Below are positions 33,639 to 45,068 of a stretch of 64,000 bases of DNA, piece after piece. The stretch is from Hordeum vulgare subsp. vulgare. Lineage: Eukaryota > Streptophyta > Magnoliopsida > Poales > Poaceae. Below the pieces are notes generated by a model that ran no database searches, was not told where the DNA came from, and was given only the letters and a program-made list of their open reading frames with translations. The first letter of the stretch is position 1. Every line of letters begins with the position of its first letter. The DNA lies in NCBI RefSeq assembly GCF_904849725.1, contig NC_058524.1, positions 511,174,263 through 511,238,262 on the forward strand, given 5' to 3'. The translations under genes and the position numbers were made by a program.

Positions 33639-33655
33639 TGGCGCCGTTGCCGGGA
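33639..33655 (+). repeat. Second primer-site-like copy in S3
   Basis: TGGCGCCGTTGCCGGGA, closer to the tRNA-Asp consensus than the first copy, lies 77 nt downstream with the same preceding TATTTC. Confidence 0.75.
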
Positions 33656-33861
33656 GGAGAAAGCAAGATCTATCCAAGTAGGTATCACAAACTCTTCTCT
33701 TGCATTTACTTTTGTTGCCAGTTGCCTCTCGTTTTCCTCTCCCCCACTTCACATTTGCCGTTTTCATTCGCCTTTCTACTTTGCCGTTTTCCTTTGCCTT
33801 TGCCGTTTTCCTTTCCTGGTTTCTTGCTTGCTTGTGTGCTTGTTTGTTTGTTGAAGACATC

Positions 33862-35865
33862 ATGTCTGAAAACACCAAACTTTGCGACTTCTCGAGCACT
33901 AATAATAATGATTTTATTAGTACTCCGATTGCTCCCGCCACTAGTGCGAAATCGTATGAAATCAACGCAGCTTTGCTGAATCTTGTTATGAAAGAGCAAT
34001 TCTCTGGCCTTCCTAGTGAAGATGTCACATCCCATCTCAATACCTTCATTGAGCTTTGTGATATGCAAAAGAAAAGAGATGTGGATAATGACGTGATTAA
34101 GTTGAAACTTTTTCCTTTCTCGTTGCGAGATCGCGCAAAAACTTGGTTTTCTTCTTTGCCTAAAAATAGTATCGATTCTTGGGATAGGTGCAAAGATGCT
34201 TATATATCCAAGTATTTTCCGCCGGCTAAGATCATTTCCTTACGCAACGATATCTTGAATTTCAAGCAACTTGATCATGAACACGTTGCACAATCTTGGG
34301 AGATGATGAAGCTTATGATTAGAAATTGTCCCGCTCATGGCTTGAGTTTGTGGATGATTATACAAATCTTTTACGCTAGCTTGAATTTCGCTTCTCGCAA
34401 TATCTTGGACTCCGCCTCAGGTGGAACGTTCATGGAAATCACGTTAGGAGACGCTACAAAACTCCTAGACAATATCATGACCAACTACTCTCAGTGGCAC
34501 ACTGAACGGTCGCCTGCTAGCAAAAAGGTGCACGCTATAGAAGAGATTAACTCGCTTAGTGCTAAGATGGACGAGTTGATGAATTAGGTTGCTAGTAGAA
34601 ATGCTACAGTAGATTCTAATGACATGCCACTATCTTCTTTGATTGAGAGTAGCAACGCTAGTTTGGATGTGAATTTTGTTGGTAGGAACAATTTTGGCAA
34701 CAACAATGCTTTTAGAGGAAACTATGTTCCTAGACCTTTTCCTAGTAACTCCTCTAACAATTATGGCAATTCCTACGACAACACTTATGGAAATCACAAC
34801 AAGTTACCCTCTGATCTACAGAGTAATATCAAAGAGTTCATCAAATCTCAAAAGATTTTCAATGCGTCCATAGAGGAAAAACTACTCAAAATAGATGATT
34901 TGGCTAAGAGTGTTGATAGGATGTCTTATGATATTGATGCTTTGAAAGTTAGATGTGCTCCTCCCAAGATCAACTTGGATGAAACTTTGAAAGCTATGTG
35001 TATCTCCATGAATGAGAGCAAAGAAAGAACCCCCCAAATTCGTGCTAGACATGAATGGTTTAAAAGGGTGCGTTCTAGTGATGCAAATCACGAAGATCTT
35101 AAAGTGCTTGGTGTGTCTCCTCTTGAATCTTTGTTTTCGCGTGTCAAACCTACTCATGGAGGGGCTGGATATGAATCCACTTTGGTTGAAAAATGCCCCG
35201 ATGATTCGGAGTCCACCTATCTTGATGATAAAGGTGTGGAGAGTGGAGTTGAAGAAGTCAAAAAATTGGGTAGTAATGAAACTCCCACTTCGGATTTCAA
35301 GGAATTCAATTATGATAATTGCTCCTTGTTTGAATGCATTTCTTTGATGCAATCCATTGCAAACTCTCCACATGCTTATAGCCAAAGTAAAGCCTTTACC
35401 GCGCATATCGTAGATGCTATGATGAAATCTCTTGAAGAGAAGCTCGAACTAGAAGTCTCGATTCCAAAGTTGGGTGCTAGTGTTTCCGCGATTCCAAAGT
35501 CTTTATGTGATATTCTTGGTGTTCATGAGATTGAAGAGTGTTCTCTTAATTTGCATCTTGCGGATTCTACCGTCAAGAAGCCCATGGGGAGGATTAATGA
35601 TGTTCTTATTGTTGCAAATAAGAACTATGTACCCGTGGATTTCATTGTACTTGACATAGATTGCAATCCTTCATGTCCCATTATTCTTGGTAGACCTTTC
35701 CTAAGGACTATTGGTGCTATCATCGATATGAAGGAAGGGAATATTAGATTTCAATTTTCCTTAAAGAAGGGCATGGAGCAATTTCCTAGAAAGAAAATAA
35801 GATTGCCTTATGAATCTATGATGAGAGCTACTTATGGTTTGAGCACCAAAGATGACTATACGTGA
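33862..35865 (+). pseudogene. S3 gag-protease
   Basis: The ATG at 33862 starts MSENTKLCDF. The N-terminal half is a retrotransposon gag (the LFPFSLRDRAKTWF and SWDRCKDAYISKYFPP regions). A TAG at 34585-34587 follows codon 241; the frame is otherwise open to the TGA at 35863-35865 (668 codons in all). The C-terminal part is a retropepsin, but 23 codons present in S2 are missing here in frame at about 35470, including the catalytic aspartate: S2 reads CDLGAS where S3 reads PKLGAS. ILGRPFLRT is kept. No zinc knuckle seen. Thus the protease is dead independently of the stop codon. Confidence 0.87.
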
Positions 35866-35890
35866 TTCCATCACTTTCGCCTAGCTAAGG

Positions 35891-35927
35891 GCGTTAAACA
35901 AAAACGCTTGTTGGGAGGCAACCCAAC
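35891..35927 (+). promoter_or_regulatory. Conserved double hairpin after protease (S3)
   Basis: GCGTT (35891-35895) pairs with AACGC (35903-35907); GTTGGG (35910-35915) pairs with CCCAAC (35922-35927) around AGGCAA. Confidence 0.6.
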
Positions 35928-38532
35928 GTGTCTATCATTTTTATTTCTATTTTTTGTTTTTCGCACTTTCATAATTCTGTTATGATTGTGTTTTTTGTGT
36001 TTGTTTTTGTGTTTGTGCCAAGCAAAACCGTTATGATTACTCTTGAGGATGATCGTTTGGTCATGCTGGGAAAGACAGAAACTTTCTGCTCACGAAAAGA
36101 ATTTTCATTTTTTTCTGTGAAAGATTTTGAGTTGATTCTTTTTTCTGCTGATTTCCACGCAAATTCTTCTGGCTGTCGTAAGTTTTCAGAATTTTTGAAG
36201 TACCTGAGGTATACGAAACATACAGATTTCTACAGACTGGTCTGCTGTTAACAGACTCTGTTTTTGTTGTGTTGGTTGCTTATTTTGATGAAACTATGGA
36301 TAGTATCGGGGGGTATTAGCCATGGAAGATTGAAAGTACAGTAACCCAACATCAGCACAAGTAGAATTTAAGTTTGCTACAGTACCTAAGGAAGTGGTGG
36401 TTTGCTTTCTTGTACTAATGTTATCACGAGTTTCTGTTTAAGTTTCGTGTTGTGAAGTTTTCAAGTTTTGGGTGAAGTTCTTATGGACAAAAAGACAAAG
36501 AGTGGCAAGAGCTCAAGCTTGGGGATACCCATGGCACCCAAAGAGATTCAAGGATGCCGTAAAATCCTAAGCTTGGGGATGCCCCGGGAAGGCATCCCCT
36601 CTCTCGTCTTCAATCCATCGGTAACGTTACTTGGGGCTATATTTTTATTCACCACATGTTATGTGTTTTTGCTTGGAGCATCTTGTATCGTAGGAGTCTT
36701 TTATTTTTGTGGTGTCACAATCATCCTTGCTGCACACCTAGAGAGAGAGACATGCACACGCCGTGGTTTTGTCGAGCTTCACTTATATCTTTTGGTAGAC
36801 AAATTAGCTCACATGTGCTTCACTTATATCTTTTGAGCTAGATACTTTTGCTCTATGTGCTTCACTTATATATTTTAGAGCGCAACGGTGCGTGGATTGG
36901 TAGTTGATGTATGCTTTGAAAGTAGTCTCAAAAGGGGTAGTTATCCAAAGGGATACGAAAACTTCCTCCTTCATGTGCATTGAATAGTTAGAGAAGTTTG
37001 ATTCATCTCAATTAGTTTTGAGTTGTGGTTATGGTAATATTGAAGTCATGCTAGTAAGGTGTTGTGGATCTAGAAATACTTGTGTTGAAGTTAGTGATTC
37101 CCGTAGCATGCACGTATGGTGAACCGCTATGTGATGAAACCCGAGCATGATTAGTATATTGATTGTCATCCTTTGCGTGGCGGTCGGGATCGCGTGATGG
37201 TTTATACCTACCAACCCTTCCCCTAGGAGTATGCGTTGAATGCTTTGTTTCGATTACTAATAAATTTTTTGCAACAAGTATATGAGTTCTTCATGACTAA
37301 TGTTGAGTCCATGGTTTAGATGCACTTTCACCTTCCACCATCACTATCTTCTTAGTGCCGTGCAACTTTCGCCGGTGCACAAAACCCACCATTAGCCTTC
37401 CTCAAAACAGCCACAATACCTACCTACTATGGCTTTTTCAAAGTCATTCCGAGATATATTTCCATGCAACTACCACCATGACATGTGCCACCACGTCTAC
37501 TTGCCTTTGCATGATCGTAAGATAGCTAGCATGATGTTTCCATTGATGACTATGCCATGCTAGATCGTTTCCACGGTACACTACCAAAGGCATTCCATAT
37601 AGAGTTATAATTGCTCTAAGTTTTGAGTTGAAAGTTTGATGATCATCATTATTGGAGCATTGTCCCATGTGAGGAAATAGAAGAGGCCAAAAAGCCCATA
37701 AAAAAGAGGCCAAAGAGCCCACCAAAATAAAAAAATGAGAGAAAAAGAGAGAAGGGACAATGCTACCACTTTTTCCACACTTGTGCATTTTGAGCACCAT
37801 GATCTTCATGATTGAGAGTCTCTCATTTTGTCACCACCATATAGCTAGTAGGAAATTCTCATTATATAACTTGGCTTGTATATTCCAATGATAGGCTTCC
37901 TCAAAAATTGACTTAGGTCTTCGTGAGCAAGCAAGTTGGATGCACACCCACTAGTTTTCTTTAAGAGCTTTCACTTACTTGTAACTCTAGTGCATCATTT
38001 GTAAGGCAGACCCTACTCACTCACATTGATATCTATTGATGAGGATCTCCACAAATCATTGATATGCCTAGTTAATGTGACTATCTCCTCCTTTTTGTCT
38101 TGCAACCTCCACCATACTCCACACCATATATAGTGTTATAACCATGGCTCACGCTCATGTATTGCGTGAGAGTTGAAAATGTTTGAGAAAGTAAAGGTGT
38201 GAAACAATTACTTGGCCAATACCGGGGTTGTGCATGATTTAAATTCGTTGTCCAATAATGATAGGGCATAGCCAGACTATATGATTTTGTAGGGATAACT
38301 TTATTTTGGTCTTGCTATTTTGAAAGTTCATGATTACTTTGCTAGTTTTCTTGAATTATTATTGTTTCCACGTCAATAGAAAACTATTGTTTTGAATCTA
38401 ATGGATCTGAACATTCACATCACATAAGAGGCATTACAAAGGACACCTATGCTAGGTAGCATGAAAGCATCAAAAATTCATTCTTATCACTTCCCTACTC
38501 GAGGACGAGCAGGAGTTAAGCTTGGGGATGCT
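35928..38532 (+). other. S3 3' noncoding interior
   Basis: No gene. It contains ACAGACTGGTCTG at 36232-36244, the perfect GGGGATGCC hairpin at 36575-36599, a purine-rich tract (37670-37760) and the AAGCTTGGGGATGC tract just before 38533. Confidence 0.7.
36575..36599 (+). promoter_or_regulatory. Perfect GGGGATGCC hairpin (S3)
   Basis: Same stem and loop as in S2 and S4, although the neighbouring sequence has diverged. Confidence 0.65.
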
Positions 38533-40070
38533 TGATACGTCTCAAACGTATCTATAATTTTTGATGGTTACACGCTGTTATCTTGTCTTCTTTGTATGTT
38601 TTATGTACCTTTTTATATCTTTTTGGGGACTAACTTATTGATTGAGTGCCAAGCGCCAGTTCGTGTTTTTCTGTGTTTTTGACTCTTTTTCAGATCTGAT
38701 TTTGGAACGGAGTCAAACGGAAGAAAAACCCCAAAATGATTTTTGCCCGAACGCAAGAAGTCCAGGGAGACTTTGGGCCAGGCTAGGTGGGCCCCAGTTA
38801 GCCCACAAGGGCCCACTCCGCCACCAGGGGGAGGCGGCGGTGGGCAAGCTTGTGGCTTCCCTGGCCGCCACCTGACCTAGGTTTTGCACCTATATATTCC
38901 CAAATATTCCGCAAAAAATCAGGGGAGCCTCGAAAGTACTTTTCCGCCGTCGCAAGCTTCCGTTTACGCGAGATCTCATCTCATCTGGAGACCCTTCCCG
39001 GCGCCCTGCCGGAGGGGACTTTGGAGGTGGAGGGGCTTCTTCATCATCATCATCGCCCCTCCAATGACTCATGAGTAGTTCACTTCAGACCTACGGGTCC
39101 ATAGTTAGTAGCTAGATGGCTTCTTCTCTCTCTTGGATCTTCAATACAAAGTTCTCCATGATCTTCATGGAGATTTACGTGATGTAATCTTCTTTGGCGG
39201 TGTGTTTGTCGAGATCTGATGAATTGTGGACTTGTGATCAGATTATCTATCATATATATTTGAGTCTTTGCTGATTTCTTTTATGCATGATTTGATATCC
39301 TTGTAAGTATATCCGAGTCTTGGGTTTTGTTTGGCCAACTAGATCTATGATTCTTGCAATGGGAGAAGTGCTTGGTTTTGGGTTCTGCCATGTGGTGTCC
39401 TTTCCCACTGACAGTAGGGGCAACAAGGCACACATCAAGTAGTTGCCATCAAGGGTAAAAAGATGGGGTTTTTATCATTGGTTTGAGATTATCCCTCTAC
39501 ATCATGTCATCTTGCTTAAGGCGTTACTCTGTTCTCATGGACTTAATACACTAGATGCATGCTGGATAGCGGTCGATGTGTGGAGTAATAGTAGTAGATG
39601 CAGAAAGTATCGGTCTACTTGTTTCGGACGTGATGCCTATAGAAATAATCATTGCATGGATATCGTCACGACTCTGCACAGTTCTATCAATTGCTCGAGA
39701 GTAATTTGTTCACTCACTATCTACTTGCTTTCATGAGAGAAGCCACTAGTAAACACTACGGCCTCTGGGTCTATTCACATCCATCGTTTACAACTCCCTT
39801 TTAGTTTGCTTTGTTACTTTGTTACTTTTAGTTCTCACTTGGCAAACAATATATAAGGGATTGACAACCCCTTCATAGTGTTGCGTGCAAGCTTTTGTGT
39901 TTGTGCAGGTTAGTGAGATACTCTTCTGCCCGATTGATACCTTGGTTCTCAAACTGAGGGAAATACTTACCGTCGTTGTGCTACATCACCCTTTCCGCTT
40001 CGAGGGAATACCAATGTGCCGTAGTAGGAGTATTTCTGGCACAATTGCCAGCGGTACACAACAAACATCA
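38533..40070 (+). repeat. 3' LTR of S3 (1538 bp)
   Basis: Starts TGATACGTCTC and ends AAACATCA. TATATATT at 38891-38898. Confidence 0.88.
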
Positions 40071-43064
40071 CCTTACCTGACCCGTTCCCATCGCTAGGAC
40101 GGCAGATCCTCCTCCCTGGCGCCGTCTCCACGTCACCGTCGCCGGAGCAGGTGCACCTTCGTCGCGGAGTTGCCTCGCCTCGGCTCGACTTCCTCTCCCG
40201 CGAGCAGATCGTCCTCGTCTTCGTTCCCCTCGGTGAGCGTCGTCTTCTCTGCTTTATCCGCGTGTAGCTAGGCTCTCTATGTGTAGTGCCGCCATCGTCG
40301 TGGTCTGCCATGGCCAGGAGCAGAAGCTTCATCGCGCCGCCGCTGCAACCGCCCTCTCGCCGAGTTAGTCACGGGAATGGAATCCCCATGGTTCCCGCTT
40401 GCCCGCCGGTAGATCCTCCCCGCTGTAGATGCCTCTCCGATCGCCGGCATCAACTCCTTCCTCCTCTGCAGTTCGGTCTGGAGGTAGGAGAAGACTCGTT
40501 GCCTGGGCATAAGGGGAGCCAAACATGTTTGTGTTTAGATCTCCCCCTCCTAGCTCAGTGGTGTGAGCACCGCACCCCAACCAGGGTGTCGTGGGTTCGA
40601 GTCCCCTTGCCCCCCTTTTATTTTGTTCGTTGCATGTTGTGTAGCAGAGGCTGGCTTCAGTAGAGGAGGTGTTCGACTCCCTCTGTGACCAGGTCTAGCA
40701 CAGTGGTGCGTTATGTGTGTGTGGGCAGAGGTGTAGGGTTTGAATCCCCCTGCCCCTATTTTTGTGACTGTATTTTTCCAGTGTGTGTGATGTGTTGTGT
40801 GGAGGTAGTGTGTATTGTGTGTGTGGCTGGTAGTGGGCCACAGGGGGGCACGTGTCATCTTGTGAGGGGCCTTGGCCACTGCCAGGTGGGTCCCCTCCTT
40901 ATTATTTTTTTACCTGTTTTATTTTATTGCTTGTATTTAGTTTGGTGATAAGAGGAATAATTCCATTTCTGGAAATGTCCAGATATGGACTTGCCTAATT
41001 GGGCAGACTCAAGAACAACCATGTTCTAAATATTGTTGTAGTTTGATTCGTGCTAGTTTTTCTTTCATTGTTTGTGTTTTTTCAGCATGCAACATGGGCA
41101 GTATGATATATGGATTTGGGGTATAAAAACCCAAGGAAACCAATGGTGGCATTGGATTTCAGATTTGAGCATTTATGCAGAAGTATCACTTTGTGGTGAA
41201 GTGGCACTTTGTGGTATGAGTAGGGTTGATTTTCTGTGCTTGTTTGGAGCTGTGCATATATGCATCTTATTGTGTTGCATCATTTGTTGCTGGTGTTTAT
41301 TAAGTGTTGTTTCTTTTGGGTAGTTATTGGGGCCAGAAACGAGTTCGAGGAGCCCGGAGAGTTCGTGCAGGAAGAGCAAGAGCAGCTCCAATGTGAAGAG
41401 ATCTCAGGCAAGATGATCGTGACCTGGACACCGTTTCTATCTTCGTTATGCTTAGTGATTCGTTTCTAACATTACATCTCCGCTGCCTACCGCATGATAT
41501 TAAGCCATCAAACATTGTCATGAAACCTCAAACACCTCCCCTCCTAGCAAACACTAACTGGCTAGGTTGGGCTTGCTGAACCATATTATTAGCGCTGCTA
41601 GTTGGAGGAGCAAGCTGGTCCATGTGATAACATGGGCAATTTTATTATCATCTTACTTTATGCTATTTAATTAATGCACATATATACCTGGTAAGAGGCG
41701 GAAGGCTCGGCCTTTTGCCGGGCGTTTTGTTCCGTTTCTGTCGCCTTAGTTTCGGCTACCGGTGTTTGTTCCATATATGAGCGCTCCAAACACGTTCGGG
41801 GTTGTTATGGGGACCCCCTTGATAAATCGTTTGGTGTTAAGGCTTGTCTGGCAAGACCCAACTTTGGTGTTAATTTGATAACAACTTAATAAAGTAAAGC
41901 ATAGGGAATAGCTACCCCGAGGAAGTTAATCAACAAGTCGAGACAGTGCTCCTCATGAGTGTTGGTCCAAACTAGAGCACCGTGCGGGGCCAACCCGGGG
42001 CAACTCGGGAGATTTCTATCAGGCCACCGTACGCTTCGCTTATCCGTCGTGTCCTGAGACTGAGATACGCGGATCTTGTCGGGTTCGTCGACACGTCGGG
42101 TGGTCTTGCTGGACTGGTCTTACCTTAGCGATATATCTTGCGCATCGGGATTCCGGTGAGACTTTGGGTCTTCTCAGAGTTGAGGTTTTCCACTAAGGGA
42201 TCCAACGAGATCGTGAGTTTCATGATAGAGGATTTCTATGTGGCCTGTGGTAATTTGTGATGGATTAGTTGGAGCACCCCTGCAGGGTTAAATCTTTCGG
42301 AAAGCCGTGGCCGCGGTTATGTGGAAATTATGGATATTTTGTTAACATTCGGTTCTAGAGAACTTAAAGTAATTTAATTAATAACCTACCAACTGTGTGC
42401 ATAACCATGCCTGTTTCTTTCAGAGGTCCTTCTCTGATCGAGAACACGGTGGGGTTATGAATGACGTAGGTAGGTGTTTAGGAGCATCTAGCAATCATTC
42501 TTAGATCTCGACCGTCTTCGTAGACCACCATAACTTATATTTCTGTTCTTCGTAAGTTAGCCACCATATATGCTTAGGTTGCTGCAAACTCATACACACA
42601 ACCCTTCCATACCCAATAACTTAGCTAGACTCGATACCAAGGTCATTAGATTGTTGAGTCCTTGTGGCTCATAGTATACTACAACCACCCACAGGTACAG
42701 GTGAAGCAGAGGCAGTTCTAATCGATCCTTACGAGATCAAGTGGGATATCGACGAGGAGAGAGGTCAGATGTACGTGACATACCCGGAAGACTAGAGGTC
42801 GTGGTCATGATTGTGGGACTAGCATGCGGGATATCATAGCTTTTGTCGTTTATCTTGTCCGTAGTTGGTCCCTACCATGTTTTGAATAAATGTATGACTG
42901 TATGGATATGTACCTTATCAAGTGGCAAGTGTATGCCCTATTTGTCACTCTTTTAGTTATTGTATTGCTATGATTATCTTGCTTGTGAAACGCGTAGATG
43001 CGCCTCTTTCCCATTTTGAGGCCTCGCCCCCAAATAAGGAAAGGGTCGCATCTTAGTCGTTACA
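40071..43064 (+). repeat. 3' LTR of element G, second part
   Basis: Resumes after S3 and ends CGTTACA, the inverted match of the LTR start TGTAACG. It holds tandem tRNA-like modules at 40541-40765 and otherwise no recognisable gene; several hydrophobic frames (for example 41072-41323) look like chance. I cannot exclude a further small insertion within it. Confidence 0.65.
40541..40765 (+). repeat. Tandem tRNA-like modules
   Basis: The first module has TAGCTCAGTGGTG (40551-40563, pol III A-box type; GCTC and GAGC form a perfect D-arm stem), a CACCC/GGGTG anticodon-like stem and GGTTCGAGTCC (40594-40604, B box), then a T-rich end. The third has CTAGCACAGTGG (from 40695) and GGTTTGAATCC (40737-40747) and ends CTATTTTTG. 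A middle one has GTTCGACTCC at 40671-40680. B boxes are about 67-76 nt apart. The acceptor stem does not pair, so these are not functional tRNA genes. They could be a SINE remnant or part of the LTR. Confidence 0.6.
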
Positions 43065-44683
43065 TGGAGCGAGGGGGTCCAATGAGCAGTAGTTGACCAG
43101 TCAAGATTGACTGGTCAACACGGTCAAAAGGGGCCTATTTGTCATTGTCACATGGGGCACCTAAATTATTTAGCTTATTTAACTAGGGGTGGGGCCACAT
43201 GTCATAGGGTAGCAATTATCCTAATTATTAATTAGCCTAGTTACACACCGATTAACCTTATAACAAATCATCCCTAAACTAAATCTACCTAACACTAATT
43301 AACTTTAATAGGGTCGGTTCTACACACACTCACACACATCACACACACACATAACCATGGCCATGGCCATGGCAGCAGCGGGTAGCACGGCTAAGGGCAA
43401 CAACATGGCAAAAGGGCAGCAACATCAGCTAGCTATAAGCGAATAAGCAGTAGCAGGGAGCAAAAACTAGCGGCGGCAGCAGCGCACAACAGCAGCAGCG
43501 CAAAATAGCATCAGGTAGAGCAGCGCAGCAGCGCAAGCAGTGGCAAGGGGGTGGTGCGGCCAAACGCATGCGCGCGCAGGGGAGAGCAGCCCGGTGCGGT
43601 CAAGGCGTGGCAGCAGACAACGGGCAGCGACAAGAGGTGCAAGTAGTAGCGGGTAGGAGGAGGAGTGTTACAACAACATGTACGCGTACACAGACACTGA
43701 GCTTCGGCCATGGCGGTCGCCGACTCGCACAGGTGACTACACCGACGGATCGAGACCGGGGTGAAGGGGTTTGAAGGAGGAGCTCACCGCGAGTTCGATG
43801 GTGTGCTTTGGGAGGGTCGAGGTGGACCAGAATAATGGGAATCGATGATGGTCGCTGACGATGTACGCGATGAAGACAACGGCGATGGCTAGCGTATGGG
43901 CCGCCTCCGCTCGATTTGGTGCTCGGAACGGACAAAGCCGATGATGGTGGTCCTCCCGGATGCGGTCGCAGGACTTGGGGAGGCTGGTGGCTGTGTTTGT
44001 GCACGCAGCATGGCTATGGCAGCTCGGGGACGAGCAAAATGGAGAGGGAGGGGCAAGCGAGGGGAACGACGTGGCTAGGGTTTGGGGAGGGGCCGCACAG
44101 TCACTTTAAGGGTGCTAGAGAGGTCGGGAATGGCCGCCACGTGGCCATATGCGACCATGGCCGTGGGCAAGACTGTAGCATTGGGCCTACGTGCATAGTG
44201 TTCCTATGTATTTTTCTACTCTATTTTAATTACTCATTTATGTTTTGTAATATTAAGTCTTCTTTGTTATATGCAAAAATTTGGGGAGCTTGCCCATTAT
44301 TACATAAGACATAATAGACAGTTTCATAAAAATATTTGGGGTCAAAAGAAGTTGATTGGAATTTTTACAATTCAAAATGTAATTATTTAATTGGTTTGGC
44401 CTGTGTTATAAATGTTTTAGAGGCACCAGAATACTTTATAAAATGTTAGTTACAATTTTATAAATACGGGAGTAATATTTGTAACCCATTCATGGTTTTT
44501 ATTTATAGGTTTGCAAAACTTTTAATTCCACTTATAAAAGGGAGTTTGAATTTCAAAAGAAATATGAAAAGGGATATGATTCCAATGTGATCAAACATGG
44601 TTTAGCAAAAGCATTAGCTTAACCTCAGAGGTTACTGTAGCTTAACTACACGGATTACTGTAGCATAATCCGGGGATGTCACA
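43065..44683 (-). repeat. LTR fragment of another element, reverse strand
   Basis: On the minus strand it starts TGTGACATCCCCGGATTATG at 44683, a typical LTR beginning. Its other end is cut at 43065, where element G was inserted. It contains a CA-rich microsatellite (43323-43352), CCATGG repeats (43356-43372) and a GC-rich part (43490-44090). Frames there, on both strands, are composition artefacts as far as I can tell. No gene. Confidence 0.5.
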
Positions 44684-45068
44684 TGGTGTCATGTGAACGT
44701 CGGCGACATGATACTTCACCATGTTATGGGCCTAAAGGAAGTCATTGTGGAGTGACAAGTAGATGATGGGTTGTGAGAGTGACAGAATCTTAAACCCCAG
44801 TTTATGCGCTCCTCCGTAAGGGGCTGATTTGGATCCTCATGTTTCATGCTATGGTTAGATTTATCTTAATTCTTATTTTGTAGTGGTGGATGCTTGCGAG
44901 AGGGGTTAATCATAAGTAGGTTGTTAGTTCAAGTAGGAACATCACCTTAGCAACAGTCCACACACATAGCAAATTAGCAAAGCAACGAACGTGAATCAAC
45001 TTAATATGATAAGCATGACTAGACAGAAATTCCCATGTGTCCTTGGAGCACTTGCTTTATATGAGAGT
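44684..45068 (+). repeat. LTR scrap related to the 58389-59900 LTR
   Basis: Aligns with about 59269-59650 of the W LTR (GTGAACGTCG, then GGGGCTGATTTGGATCC and GGATGCTTGCGAGAGG are shared). Both ends are cut. Confidence 0.75.

Larger units (their letters stand above)
32019..40070 (+). mobile_element. Athila-type element S3, full length (8052 bp)
   Basis: It has two complete LTRs (32019-33551 and 38533-40070), a tRNA-Asp type primer site, a gag-protease gene and a 2.6-kb noncoding 3' interior ending in a purine tract. No reverse transcriptase or integrase: non-autonomous. The LTRs differ at about 8% of sites over the first 235 bp by eye, and the target duplication has one mismatch, both signs of age. 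Among the Athila-lineage families of Triticeae, Sabrina-type elements are the obvious candidate; not verified. Confidence 0.9.
24462..43064 (+). mobile_element. Tekay/Del-like chromovirus (element G), interrupted
   Basis: It has a leader, gag with CCHC knuckle, protease, reverse transcriptase, RNase H, integrase and a C-terminal chromodomain, in Ty3/Gypsy order, then a 3' LTR starting TGTAACG and ending CGTTACA (inverted 7-bp termini). The chromodomain and gene order point to the Tekay/Del clade. The 5' LTR and primer site were lost where S2 now begins. A reverse solo LTR (29153-30679) splits integrase from chromodomain, and a complete Athila-type element (32019-40070) splits the 3' LTR. With the insertion removed the LTR is about 4.0 kb. 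Many stop codons: inactive. Confidence 0.87.

Noticed and set aside
37444..37809. Minus-strand frame in the S3 3' interior
   Set aside because: Arises from the purine-rich tract read in reverse; not open in S1, S2 or S4 at the same place.
40080..40560. Host gene exon in the GC-rich stretch after S3
   Set aside because: The stretch continues the LTR of element G that was interrupted at 32018 (target duplication CCTTC/CCTTA); frames on both strands are equally open.
40551..40617. A genuine tRNA gene
   Set aside because: Boxes and D-arm are good, but the bases before and after cannot form an acceptor stem and the T-stem has a mismatch.
41072..41323. Hydrophobic, cysteine-rich frame in the element G LTR
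   Set aside because: Lies in T/G-rich noncoding LTR sequence, overlaps other frames, no promoter or conserved partner copy to support it.
43323..43372. CA-rich microsatellite and CCATGG repeats as an element boundary
   Set aside because: Simple repeats only; no terminal motif or target duplication at either side.
43490..44090. Protein-coding gene in the GC-rich repeat CAGCAG region
   Set aside because: Frames on both strands, low-complexity GCAGCAG runs, inside an LTR fragment.
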